Of a DNA stretch of 51,278 bases, positions 1 through 10,400 are shown piece by piece. The translations under genes were made by a program, and so were the position numbers. The stretch covers positions 46,455-97,732 of the forward strand of contig MSJI02000333.1 of the NCBI GenBank assembly GCA_001931905.2, given 5' to 3'. The stretch's first letter is position 1. Each line of letters opens with the position of its first letter. Source of the DNA: Cladosporium sp. IMV 00045. Its lineage: Eukaryota > Ascomycota > Dothideomycetes > Cladosporiales > Cladosporiaceae. The notes beneath the pieces were generated by a model, which ran no database searches, was not told the origin of the DNA, and saw nothing but the letters and a program-made list of their open reading frames with translations.

Positions 1-1962
1 GTCGTTCGCAAGGCGGGTACCAACCTTCACCGCATCTTGATCCGCATGTCTCACGCCCAGTACGACGGTGTGTGCCTCTGGAAGCTCCTCGATGCTGTCA
101 AGCAAGGCTACGAGGGCGGCACTTTGCCAAAGACCTCCACTTTCGCCAGCCACATGCGTCTCATGTCTAGCAGCGTCACCCAAGACCATTACGAACACTT
201 CACTTCGCTTCTGAAGGGATCAACCATGCCTGAGATCATCCGTCGCAACGGACCCAACACCTACTGCCACGTCGGCTCTTCCACGAACGTCAACAAGACC
301 GTCGGCATTTCCATGGGCAGCAAGGGCAGCATTACCATCGCAACTGTCGTTCAAGCCGCTTGGGCCATGACTCTGGCCAAGATTTCTGCTCAGCCTGACG
401 TCGTTTTTGGCCTCACCATCAACGGCCGCAACGCCTCTGTACCTGGCATCGAGACTGCTGTTGGACCTTGCGTCAACATCATCCCCGTTCGCGTCGCTTT
501 TGGCGAGAACTGGAACGGACTCGACCTCCTTCGTTACATCCAGGACCAGTCCGTCGCCAACATGCCCTACGAGAACCTGGGCTTCCGCGAGATCATCCAA
601 CGCTGCACCGACTGGCCTAAATGGTCGTACTTCACCACTTCCGTCTTCCACCAGAACGTTCACTACGAAGGCAACATCACACTCCATGATGAAGCCTACC
701 GCATCGGCGGTGCCGGTGTTGTTGACAACTTGTCTGATCTCACCTTCGTCTCCACGCCTCTTCCTCAGGAGGGCCAATACAATGTGTCTTTGCACTACTC
801 CGACAAGGGCCCGATCGACTCTCAATTCGCGGCTCGCGTCCTCGAGATGGCCATTGAAGCTATCAGCAGCCTGACAACGAGCTCCAACTCTACCCTGCCT
901 TCTCCTACCACCTTGACTTCGCTGCCTCCCCAGCAAATTGAAGAGCCACCTCGCCCATCTGACGGTGACTTCCTGGGAGAACATCTGAAGGGCACGAAGA
1001 TTGACAGTCTTCTTGTTCACTCCCCTGCTCTTACACACGCTTGGAGCCAGGTACTTTCCCCGAGCAAGAAGGACGCTGCAGCCTCGAACGAAGACGATAT
1101 CTTCCAGCTTCACGATACCTTCTTCGAACTTGGCGGCGATTTGCTCGACCTTGGTAAGGTTGTTTACATGCTGCACCAGGACGAGTACGAGGTCACCTTG
1201 GAGGATCTCCTCGAGCACCCAACCTTCCTCGGGCAGCTCGCCATCCTGGCCCTCAGCAACGAAGATGCCATGGACGACGGCAACGAGACCGAAGCCGAGG
1301 ACCTCGCCACCAAGAGATCCTCTCGCATTTCCTCTCGCGGTGTGAGGCGTCAATCCAGACGCCAGTCCCGCCACAACAGACGCACTTCCGCCGGCGTCGA
1401 AGACAGCGCTCCGCCCATGCCCGGTTCCGCCGAGAACCGCATGCTCCGCGACGAACTGAACAAGCAAAACCCCGCCGACGCACCACCCGTCCCCAAGCGC
1501 TCTTCCAGACGCTGGTCGCGCTTCTCCTTCTCGCGCCGCAGCTCCGTCGGCAACAACGAGCGACCCGCCATGCCCGGGCCCGAAGAAAACCAAATGCTCC
1601 AAGAAGAACTGAACAAGCGCGCCAACGCCTCCGGCAACGTCGCCGCCGGCGTCGCCAACGGCGAAACCCCCCTCGCCTCCAAGCGCTCCTCGAGGCGCTT
1701 CTCTCGCTTCTCCCGCCGCGGTTCCGCGGGCGAACACGACACCGCCTTGCCTCCCATGCCCGGCCCGGCCGAGAACCGCATGCTGCAGGAGAAACTGCAC
1801 AAGCACGCGCTCGCGCAACGATCCAACATGAACTCGCCGTCTGGCTCCGAGCCCATCTCTGAGGGCACCAGAGCGAGCGACAAGACGTCGAACTCGCGCA
1901 GTCTCTGGAAGTCCATGGGCTTCAGTAAGAGCAAGACCAAACTGAACTCGCAAGCCGATTAA
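1..1962 (+). CDS. Nonribosomal peptide synthetase, C-terminal fragment (terminal C domain + degenerate T domain + R/S-rich tail)
   Basis: The frame is open from base 1, so the 5' part lies outside the window. The first 50 codons hold the condensation-domain core motif SHAQYDG (HxxxDG pattern). Further downstream come the conserved DVVFGLTINGR and GPCVNIIPVRV blocks of fungal NRPS condensation domains. Around bases 1108-1250 a carrier (T) domain follows, but its signature reads FFELGGDLLDLGK, where families have GGDSL. The phosphopantetheine serine is therefore replaced by Leu and this T domain should not be loadable. The last 200 or so residues are a basic, Ser/Arg-rich, probably disordered tail with three repeats, which is unusual for an NRPS. 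A terminal C domain in fungi often cyclises or releases the peptide; that role is inferred. The product cannot be named without the upstream adenylation domains. No introns are visible, and the TAA is at 1960-1962. Confidence 0.88.
   Translation, partial: VVRKAGTNLHRILIRMSHAQYDGVCLWKLLDAVKQGYEGGTLPKTSTFASHMRLMSSSVTQDHYEHFTSLLKGSTMPEIIRRNGPNTYCHVGSSTNVNKTVGISMGSKGSITIATVVQAAWAMTLAKISAQPDVVFGLTINGRNASVPGIETAVGPCVNIIPVRVAFGENWNGLDLLRYIQDQSVANMPYENLGFREIIQRCTDWPKWSYFTTSVFHQNVHYEGNITLHDEAYRIGGAGVVDNLSDLTFVSTPLPQEGQYNVSLHYSDKGPIDSQFAARVLEMAIEAISSLTTSSNSTLPSPTTLTSLPPQQIEEPPRPSDGDFLGEHLKGTKIDSLLVHSPALTHAWSQVLSPSKKDAAASNEDDIFQLHDTFFELGGDLLDLGKVVYMLHQDEYEVTLEDLLEHPTFLGQLAILALSNEDAMDDGNETEAEDLATKRSSRISSRGVRRQSRRQSRHNRRTSAGVEDSAPPMPGSAENRMLRDELNKQNPADAPPVPKRSSRRWSRFSFSRRSSVGNNERPAMPGPEENQMLQEELNKRANASGNVAAGVANGETPLASKRSSRRFSRFSRRGSAGEHDTALPPMPGPAENRMLQEKLHKHALAQRSNMNSPSGSEPISEGTRASDKTSNSRSLWKSMGFSKSKTKLNSQAD
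1417..1810 (+). repeat. Three coding repeats in the NRPS tail
   Basis: The protein motif MPGxxEN(R/Q)ML(R/Q)(D/E)(E/K)LxK occurs three times, starting at bases 1417, 1570 and 1756 (51 and 62 codons apart). The first two copies are followed by a basic SSRR(W/F)SRFS-type block. Acidic/amphipathic helix-like units thus alternate with Arg/Ser-rich patches. Confidence 0.85.
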
Positions 1963-2365
1963 ATGAGCTTGCCCATACACTCGTTTTGACGATTCATTCG
2001 CCTCTTTTTCGTTCTGGCGTTCTTGGCTTTGATCCGCTTGGGGGATCGTCACAATCATTGCGCGCGCAAGTCTGCGCTTGTCAGCTTTTTCTCCTTGTCT
2101 TTGGTCCTCATTTTGGGCACGCCGCTTTTTTGGGCAGCATGACGATCGCTTCTCTTTCCCTTAAATTGTTTCCTTTTCTCTCATGATTTACATAGAATTT
2201 TCTTTTACTTTTCATACGAAACATCTGTCCTGTATGTACTGGTATTTAGCAAGCATATCTATTCTCTCATCATAAACGTATCTCATACCATCTCACATAC
2301 CTCATCACAAAACTCGTACTACCTTACACCATTCCAATCACGCACTCCCACCGCCAACCACCACC
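1963..2365. other. Convergent 3' intergenic region
   Basis: This stretch separates the stop codons of the NRPS (+) and the flavoprotein (-). It is T/C-rich and should hold both 3' UTRs. I see no gene, repeat or RNA in it. Confidence 0.6.
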
Positions 2366-4345
2366 CTACGAATGCCCATTGACCCCCCTCCCACCTCCAA
2401 CATCAACCATAAACCCCCCAAAAAACTCCTCCAGCGGCCCAAAACCCCCCTCACCCAAGGGCAACACAGCACTAACATACTGATCGGGCCTCACAACAAC
2501 CACACAGCCCTCCCGACTGACCCCTCTCGACTTGTAAATCTCCCCCTGTCCGAAATTATACGACGGCTCGTCGGTGAAAGCTTTCTCGTAATCCTGAATT
2601 CCAAACTTCCCCTTATGAGGCAGCAGCACTTCAGGCAAATCGGACACTGAAAGAGTCTTGCGCTCCTGCTGGAAAACGGCGCGCACGTCGAAGACGGAGT
2701 CGAGATCTGCTTGCGGGGGAGTGAAGCGCGGGATGAGAGTGTGCTCGAGGAACTTGCACGTCGCCATCATGCGGGACGCAGGGTGGAGGGGAGCCTCTGT
2801 GTCGGAGCCGAAGAGCACGATGCGCCACCTCCCGTCTGCTTTCATGACGTGTCCGAGTTGCACAGGTTTGGCGTCCGCGAGGCGCAGGACTTGGGCCGAG
2901 TGGAAGCGGGTGCCGATTTGGAAGCCGGCGGCGAGGTGTTGATGCGTCGAGTCGGGGGCGGTGATCAGGGAGGGTTTGTAGTGGGTTTCCAGACCGGCCA
3001 TGAAGCGGCCTTGGCGCGTGAAGTAGTCCTGGAACACGGCGGGGTCGACGGAGTCTTTGTCCTCTTCGCTGCTGCTGCCGTTGACGCCTGCTTTGGCTTT
3101 GGGTTTCGCGGCGAATTGGCGGGAGATTTCCCGGTCGAAATTGATCAGCGTTTGGGCGATGGCTTGTCGCTCGACGGAGTAGGTGTGCAGGAGTTTTGGG
3201 TGCGATTGGCCGTGCAGGACGGAGGCGAGCTTCCAGCCTAGGTTGTAGGTGTCGTTCATGCTGACGTTCATGCCTTGGCCGGCTTTGGCGGAGTGCGTGT
3301 GGCATGCGTCGCCGGCGATGAAGACGCGTGGGGTCTTCGAGTCGCGTTGGGTGGAGGGGACGTCGTCGAAGTGGTTGGTAAGTCTTTGACCTACTTCGTA
3401 GACGCTCCAGTGGCCGATGTGGCGGACTTCGAACTTGTAGGGCTTGAAAATCCGTTGGGCCCGTTCGACTAGGACGTCTGCAGTCACGTTTTTGCTCGCA
3501 ATGCGCTCGTCTTGCTTGAGCTTGTCCAGCTCAATGTAGAATCTTGCAAGGTAGCCACCCTCGCGAGGGATGATGAGAATGCTTCCTTCGTCCGCAGAGT
3601 GGATTGCCGATTTGAGTCGGACATCGGGGAAATCTGTCTCAACAAGAGCATCCAGAACACCCCAAGCCTGGTTGGCAAAATCGCCCTTCATCTCAAGCCC
3701 CAGCGATTGACGCACAGTGCTGCGCGCCCCGTCACATCCCACCACATACTTCGCTCTGACATGCTCTTTCTCGCCCTTGTGACCATCATCCTGCCTCTCA
3801 ACAACAACCTCCACCGGCCCCTCCTCAGGAATATGCAAACTCTCCAGCTTCCTCCCATAAGTCGGCTCCAACCTCGTCGGCGAACACTTCATCGCATCGA
3901 GCCACAAGCCATGCATCCTCGCCTGATTCAGAATTACATGAGGAAACTCGCTGAGCCCCTCCTCGGTATCGCGAATCCTGCCCGTGCGCCTCAAACCCTT
4001 CCCATCTTCCGTGGGACTCCAGAACGTCGTCTCCATGACCCAATAAGCCTCCTTCAGCACCCGCTCGCTGAAGCCGAAGGCCTCGAAGATCTCGATGGTG
4101 CGGCATTGCAGGCCGTCGGCGTTGCCTTGCTGCAGAGGTCCGAGTTTGGGCTCGACGATGCGGGTCGTGATGTTGGGGAATTGGGCTAGTTGGGCGCCGA
4201 GGAGTTGGCCTGCTGGACCGGCGCCGACGATGAGGACGTCGACGTCGGAGGGTAGGGTGGTTTGGAAGTCGGGCTCTTGCGTGCCGCGGAATTGGTACTT
4301 GAGAGGGTCGTCGCAGCCGTCGAAGCCGTTTAGGTGGTACTGCAT
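2366..4345 (-). CDS. FAD-dependent aromatic hydroxylase, phenol 2-monooxygenase family
   Basis: This is a single-exon, 659-residue protein starting at an ATG at 4345. The N-terminal Rossmann motif VLIVGAGPAG binds FAD (residues about 38-47). GCDGARSTVR is the DG motif shared by FAD/NAD(P)H sites, and VFIAGDACHTHSAKAGQG is the GD motif that contacts the FAD ribityl. The C-terminal 180 or so residues match the thioredoxin-like dimerisation domain of phenol hydroxylases. Length and domain order fit phenol 2-monooxygenase / 3-hydroxybenzoate 4-hydroxylase-type enzymes, which ortho-hydroxylate a phenol using NADPH and O2. The real substrate cannot be read from the sequence. It is convergent with the NRPS, so it could be either a tailoring enzyme or an unrelated catabolic one. 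The frame is intact. Confidence 0.9.
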   Translation of the reverse strand: MQYHLNGFDGCDDPLKYQFRGTQEPDFQTTLPSDVDVLIVGAGPAGQLLGAQLAQFPNITTRIVEPKLGPLQQGNADGLQCRTIEIFEAFGFSERVLKEAYWVMETTFWSPTEDGKGLRRTGRIRDTEEGLSEFPHVILNQARMHGLWLDAMKCSPTRLEPTYGRKLESLHIPEEGPVEVVVERQDDGHKGEKEHVRAKYVVGCDGARSTVRQSLGLEMKGDFANQAWGVLDALVETDFPDVRLKSAIHSADEGSILIIPREGGYLARFYIELDKLKQDERIASKNVTADVLVERAQRIFKPYKFEVRHIGHWSVYEVGQRLTNHFDDVPSTQRDSKTPRVFIAGDACHTHSAKAGQGMNVSMNDTYNLGWKLASVLHGQSHPKLLHTYSVERQAIAQTLINFDREISRQFAAKPKAKAGVNGSSSEEDKDSVDPAVFQDYFTRQGRFMAGLETHYKPSLITAPDSTHQHLAAGFQIGTRFHSAQVLRLADAKPVQLGHVMKADGRWRIVLFGSDTEAPLHPASRMMATCKFLEHTLIPRFTPPQADLDSVFDVRAVFQQERKTLSVSDLPEVLLPHKGKFGIQDYEKAFTDEPSYNFGQGEIYKSRGVSREGCVVVVRPDQYVSAVLPLGEGGFGPLEEFFGGFMVDVGGGRGVNGHS

Positions 4346-5655
4346 GCTTGGGATGTGGGTCTTTGGGAGATTCTGTAGTCAAGAATCTTTTTGTTCGTTG
4401 TAATGAGATGTACTGCAGAGCGGTGAGCTGGTACTTTTCGGAGAGCTGAGCTCGACGTGATGCTTCTATGTGGCAGCAGGCTGCACGAAAGGAACTCAAA
4501 AGACGTATCAAGAAACGAGGAAAAGGAATCGTCTTAACGAAAGACGAACAAACCTCTAGTCTTATAAAAGTAATGTACTCAGGAACCAATGCCGCGGTCC
4601 ATATACAACCACTCAGAGATCGGCATATGGCGCGGACTTTGTCAACAAAGAACATGCGCGCATCGATGGGGTCCCGAACTGGAGACGTCCGAAGGTTTTC
4701 GTGGAGTAGCAAGAGGCGGGGTTGGGCGGGTGGATCGCGGGATAGTTCAAGACTTCACCACCTCCAAAACACCATAATGCTAGGTACTTTTTGTCGGAGT
4801 AATATCAGTCCCGTGCAGAGTGCCGATACAAGTGATGGCGAAGTCATGATCAGCTTCAGAGAGCGAAAGGTGGTTTGGTTCGAATTCCGCGGTGGAACCA
4901 ACTTGGCGATGATGGATCGGCAGGCAACGCCGGAAGGCATTCGTGTCGGCTGTTCCAACGTGGTATGTGAGCGCTCGAACATTTGAGACTTTCAAGACCT
5001 TATTGCCGCGGCTACTGACAGTATTAAACGACTTGACGTATGTGCAGAGGTAGGCACAAGTGCACAATACGGTCGAGGCTCTCTTGATGGGTGTGTCAGA
5101 CTCTTGCTCGAGCGATCGAGAACATGTGGATTGCCTCCAGGAGTACTGCGAAGCAGGCTCTCGTGTATATGCAGACGCATTCGAGAGCCCATTCAAATAA
5201 GAGAAAAGCCGATAGCATTGCCAGAAGAAGCTACCTGCCGCCCGAATAACGTCTTCTCGGGCGAGAACTATCAAGTCTGCAAGAGGAAAAGTAAAAGAAA
5301 AAGGATCCGCCCACCGAATAACAACGCCTAGCCGGAAACCCAGAGAAAAAGGCATGTCCAAGCCTATGGATGAACATACGAAAATCGGAGGCGAGCAGCC
5401 CAGATATACCATACCAGGCCCTCGCCTCAAAGTGGGGTTATCGGTTTTTTAAAAGTCTTAGAAAAGACGGTTTCCTTACCTGACCTTGGACCATTTGCCT
5501 TGTCTTCCCAATGCACCAACCCCGCCGCCTCTCTTTTCCGATCCGTATTATGCTTGTGGGTTTCAGAACCCTTGTCTTTTTCATGCTGGTCGTTTTGTTG
5601 ATCGTGTGCACACAGCGGTCTCGGCGACCATAGTGTTCTTACCACGGGAGTTTGC
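4346..5655. other. Intergenic region, promoter of the flavoprotein and 3' flank of cdk1
   Basis: These 1.3 kb hold the upstream region of the minus-strand flavoprotein and the 3' UTR of cdk1. ORFs of 170-216 codons exist on both strands but lack domain-like composition or recognisable motifs. A possible 5'-UTR intron of the flavoprotein ends near 4382 (a CTACAG acceptor-like site on the minus strand). Nothing else was recognised. Confidence 0.5.
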
Positions 5656-6798
5656 TCAGTGGTATCCGTTCTGCTTCGCGCCCAGGGACCTGGTGCCCTC
5701 CTGGAAGTAAGGGTGGTGCACTGCCTGCTTGGCGCTGATGCGTCCAGCCGGGTCGTACACCAACATGCTCTCCAGGAGATCAAGACCGTTCTCGCCGAGG
5801 ACCTTGACGCCGTCCGCGTTGACCATCTCGTCATCCTGCTTCCTCTCCCACTTGGGGAAACTGCTCTTGAAATCCGGGAATGAGGTGACGCCAGGCCAGT
5901 CGGCCTCGGTGGGGGTGCCCAGGATGCGGAAGATCTTGAAGATCTCGTCGATTTCGGAGTCACCGGGGAACAACGGCTTGCGAGTGGCCATCTCGGCAAA
6001 GATGCAGCCGACGGACCACATGTCGACGCCAGTGGAATACTGGCGGCCACCGAGCAGAATCTCCGGTGCGCGGTACCAGAGGGTGACGACTTCGTGGGTG
6101 TAGGTGCGGAGAGGGACGCCGAATGCGCGAGCGAGACCGAAATCGGCGAGCTTGAGGTTGCCTTCCTTGTCGATGAGCAGGTTCTGGGGCTTGAGGTCAC
6201 GGTGGAGGATGCGGTGGGCGTGGCAGTAGCGGGTGCCCTCGAGGAGTTGGAGCGTGAATCTCTTGACCTGAAGCGGTGTGTTAGTGATGCAGGTTCATTT
6301 CGAAATCAATATTGAACAATGTATCTTCCAAACTCACCATGTCCGGGCCCAAGCCCATGTGTCCCTGGCGACCGTTCATGGTGCCCTCGGGCAAGGGCTT
6401 GCCACGACCACCCTGGCTGACGGGCAGTGCCTCCATGTATTTCTTCAAATCGAGGTCCAGGTACTCGAAGACGAGGTACAGCTTGTGGCCGTCGGCGTGG
6501 ACGATGTTGTAGAGGCGGACGATGTTCGGGTCGTTCATTTCTTTCAGGAGGGAAATCTCGCGGATGGCGGTAGAGGGAACACCTTCATCCTCGGCCTCCA
6601 GACGGATCTTCTTGAGGGCGACGATGCGCTGGTCGGGAGTGCTGAGGTCGAGGGCCTTGTAGACGACACCGTAGGTACCTGTAAGGAGGGGTAGGGTTAG
6701 TGCGTGAACCAGGTGATGAATTTCGTCGTGCCTTTTGAGACGGAAAGAGATATTTCCTTACCCTCTCCGATCTTCTCCATCTTCTGGTAGTTCTCCAT
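5656..6798 (-). CDS. cdk1: Cyclin-dependent kinase 1 (Cdc2/Cdc28)
   Basis: There are three exons on the minus strand: 6798-6762, 6678-6338 and 6267-5656, joined at clean GT..AG introns of 83 and 70 bases, giving 329 residues. The N-terminus [16 protein letters not shown] carries the inhibitory Thr14/Tyr15 pair. The cyclin-binding helix is PSTAIRE, the fungal version of PSTAIRE-class CDKs. The catalytic loop HRDLKPQN, the DFG motif and the activation segment [13 protein letters not shown] are all intact. A loop with Gly-rich insertion ([13 protein letters not shown]) before the second intron is longer than in animal CDK1. The kinase drives G1/S and G2/M with its cyclins. The first intron splits the Gly loop after codon 13. 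The gene is divergent from rad4. Confidence 0.96.
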
Positions 6799-7469
6799 GG
6801 CGGGCGAGTGTGAGGGGAGACTGGTTGGTGGTATGCGACGTGAAGTTGCAGGCAATGGCTAATTGAGCGGTGTCCTCGCGAAAGTGCTTGCAAGTCGTGC
6901 TTCTCGTGCCTCAATGTACGGGCGATTTCTGCAAGAGAGTCGATGGGTGAAAGTGCAGATGCAGGAGTCGTGGTCGTCGTCTCGTCTTCGTATGTCGTCG
7001 TGGTCGTCTTGTTGTCGCCAGGAAGAGCAGCGATTGCTGTCTGGATCTCTCGCTTTTGCAAGGCGGGCCCTCTCTGCTAACGCACAGGGACTGTTTGCTG
7101 CACAACATAAACAGAGCGGCGGGCGCTAAGTCCGCGCGTTCCCGCTTGCTCTGGGGCAGCCTCGTCGCGTTTCTCGCATGTGCCAATAGACGTCACTCTT
7201 GTGTGAGGCATCATGTTGCTCACTGACAATTGCTCACTCTGCACCTTGTCGCAGGTAATCGATCATTGAAGACCTGCTCACGCTCATTTATTCACACAAC
7301 CAGGCGCGTGGGTATGCTACAGCAGCACACCAACTCATGACATCGCCAGCGGAAATCCGCCTTCAGCCGTTGCCTTCAAGATTTAGAGATCACATGAACT
7401 CGCGACAGTCTCGCGAAAAGCAATGAGAAGACATCGCTAGGGATCAACACTCTCAATTACCAAGCTATT
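6799..7469. promoter_or_regulatory. Divergent promoter region cdk1 / rad4
   Basis: These 671 bases separate the start codons of cdk1 (-) and rad4 (+) and must carry both promoters. The cdk1-proximal half is rich in GAC/GTC trinucleotides (about 6960-7020). No consensus TATA box was convincing. Confidence 0.55.
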
Positions 7470-10400
7470 ATGGCTCCCAGCAGAGGTAAAGGCAAGGCGA
7501 AAGATGCACCATTGACCGCACCTAGGCGCAGCGCAAGATCGCGCAACTCTGCCGCCGCCAAGCCTAAAGACACCACTCCCGATGTCTACAAGGACATGTT
7601 GGCAGAGGCAGCAGTTGCTGACTCTCCTGAGCCCAGCGACAGGCCTTTGAAGCGGCGCAAAGTGTCGCGGGACCACTTACGCCGGATAGGCCTGTCCAGC
7701 GTAAGGCAGCACCTCAATCTGCTAGAAGCGAGGCAGTACAGTCGACGCCAGCGCGAGAGAGAGCTGAGGCACTACAGAGCGAGCTCACCCCAGCGAGTCG
7801 ACCACAGCAAACTGCTGAGTACTCTTCAGAATCGGAAGAAAGCGACTTTGCATTCGAAGACATCGATCTTGGCCAGAAAGTGGCGTCGAGTCCCATCCCT
7901 GGCCAAACCGACGACGAGGATGAGATCAAAGATGTCGCCATCTCAGTCGGCCCTTCTACATCGACGCCAAAAGCTGCCGTCAACCGTCGCAAACCGGCCA
8001 CTGCTACGGAAAAGGCATTTCGTTTGCGCGTTCACAAATTCCATTTCATGACGCTTCTCGGCCACTGCATGTATGCGAACAGTCGATGTAACAATGCGAC
8101 TGTGCAGAAGCTCGTACGCAGACTGGTCGACAAGAAGATGAGATCTTACCTGAATCCAAAGACGAGTGACTCGCAATTTCAACGGAATCGTTCTTTCACG
8201 GATGGCTTGGAACAGGCGAAAACTGCATTCAAGACTGAATTCAGGATCACCATCAACGGCATGTCAAGGCCTCACTGGCCTGCTGACGGCGGCGATACGG
8301 GTCCGTCGACGGAACAAGAACCTATGGATCTCTCTGATGTCATATCAGCAGCCAGAAATCTGGAAGGATCGCAGGATACTGGCAATCAGCTGTTCTGTGC
8401 GATGCTAAGAGCTGCAGGAGTAGAAGCACGATTAATCTGCTCGTTGCAAACACTGCCCTTCGCCAATCCTCCACCCAAACCGAGCTCTCCCCAGAAAACA
8501 AAGAAGCACGCTGTCTTCGCGATAGCACCCGATGGCGATCTCAATCTCAGCGATGCCAGTGCAAGTGATGGAAACGTCGGTTCATCTTCCAGCATTGGCA
8601 AAGTACCCTCCGTCCGACGGCGACTAGGCCAGCCGAGTTTTACACCTCAGAAAGCGGCAGCTCCGCCGAAGGAGAAAACAAAGCCAATTCGCACATTATC
8701 ATATCCTGTATATTGGGTGGAAGCTTTTAACAGAGCTCATCAGAAATGGGTACCCGTAGATCCCATGGTGACCAATACGGTAGGCAAACCGTCCAAGATC
8801 GAGCCGCCCGCGTCATACGATCTCAATCAAATGATATACGCTATCGCCTTCGAAGCCGACGGCGTGGCCAGGGACGTGACGAGACGATACGCAAAAGCAT
8901 TCAACGCGAAAACACGCCGACAACGCGTGGAAAGCAGCGGTGAAGAAGGCGCACAATGGCTGAAGAGAGCTATGCGCCCTTTCCGCCGACGACAGAGACT
9001 CGACAGGGATCAGGTCGAGGATGCCGAGCTGGCACAGAAAGAAGCCAGAGAGGGTCTGCCGAGCAATGTGCTTGACTTCAAGAATCACCCTTACTACGCC
9101 CTGGAAAGGCATTTGCGGCGACACGAGGTCGTGCACCCACGACGCGAGGCAGGGAAAGTCAACGCCGGCACTGCTGCGAAGCCACGAATGGAGCCTGTAT
9201 TCCGCCGGCAGGATGTCCTGTCATGCAAAAGTGCGGACAAGTGGTATCGCTTGGGCCGGGAAGTCAAGCAGGGCGAGCAGCCGCTCAAACACGTCCCCGC
9301 CCGCTCATCAAGGCGCAAAGACTTGGAAGAAGACGAGCAAGATGTCGAGGCGAGTACTACAGCGCTATACTCGATCCATCAAACACGAGTGTACACGCCA
9401 CCGCCCGTGAGACGGGGCAAGATACAAAAGAACGCCTTTGGAAATCTCGACGTCTACATTCCCTCCATGGTCCCAGCAGGCGGCGTGCACATCCGCCATC
9501 CGTTGACGCAACAAGCCGCTCGCACGCTCAACGTCGACTTCGCCGATGCTGTCACCGGCTTCAAATTCCAAGGTCGCCAAGGCACGGCCATCATCGAAGG
9601 CGCCGTGGTGCCTCACGAATACGGCGAGGCCGTGCAAGCGATCATCGAAGGTCTAGAATACGAAGCGCTGGAAGAAGCGAGCCGGGCGCGCAGTCTCACG
9701 GCACTGCGTTTGTGGGCGCGGTTCATGAAAGGCCTAAGGATTGCTGAGAGGGTGGCTGCGTATGGCGAGCAGAGTACGGCAGAGACTGTCGACGATGAGC
9801 AAACTGCCGCGAATAGTGTTGGAGATGCAGAGAGATCGTTCGCCGACGAGAACGATCCTACCATGCCGACGGCAGGGCAATATTCCATCACGGAGCTCAC
9901 TTTGCCATCAAGACCGTCACGAAAGAAAGCCAAAAAGGCCTTTGAAAGCGATGCAGACAGCGACGACGAATACGCGCCTTCCAACCGCCGAAGTGGCTGG
10001 AAGAGGGGCATTACCATCGTCGAATGACGACGATGATGATGATGATGATGATGGAGAGAACGAATACATGCCCGACGACGAAGGCGATGGTGGTGGTTTC
10101 TTACCCGAGGATGGTGAAAAGGTGCGAGAGACGGGAGGTGGTTTTCTGTCAGAGCACGATGGTGAAGGGGGCGGAGGCTTCATGCCAGAAAACACGTCAA
10201 ATGTTGGAAACGAAGGCGGCGGCTTCTTCCCGGAGGACGATCATGGGCAAGATGGCGGTTTTGTGCGGGACGAGGGAGATGGTGAGGCTGGGCAATTGGG
10301 TGGAGGATTCGTCCCTGAGGACGATGCTGACGACATGGGAGGTGGCGGTTTCATCCCGAGGCTGCAAGCCACGATGGAATAGAAGGCGGTGGATTTGTAG

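Noticed and set aside
220..2058. 612-codon open frame on the minus strand opposite the NRPS fragment
   Set aside because: It is an antisense shadow created by third-position codon bias; its translation is Gly/Val/Arg-rich with no domain, while the plus strand has clear NRPS motifs.
4875..4900. GGTTCGAATTCC, resembling a tRNA B-box
   Set aside because: No matching A-box, anticodon stem or acceptor stem could be placed around it on the plus strand.
4468..4986. 172-codon plus-strand ORF upstream of the flavoprotein
   Set aside because: It has no motif, mixed composition and overlaps a competing minus-strand ORF; it lies in the presumed promoter.
10024..10055. GAT/GAC run as a regulatory microsatellite
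   Set aside because: It lies within the rad4 coding region and encodes an Asp run; no separate role is needed.
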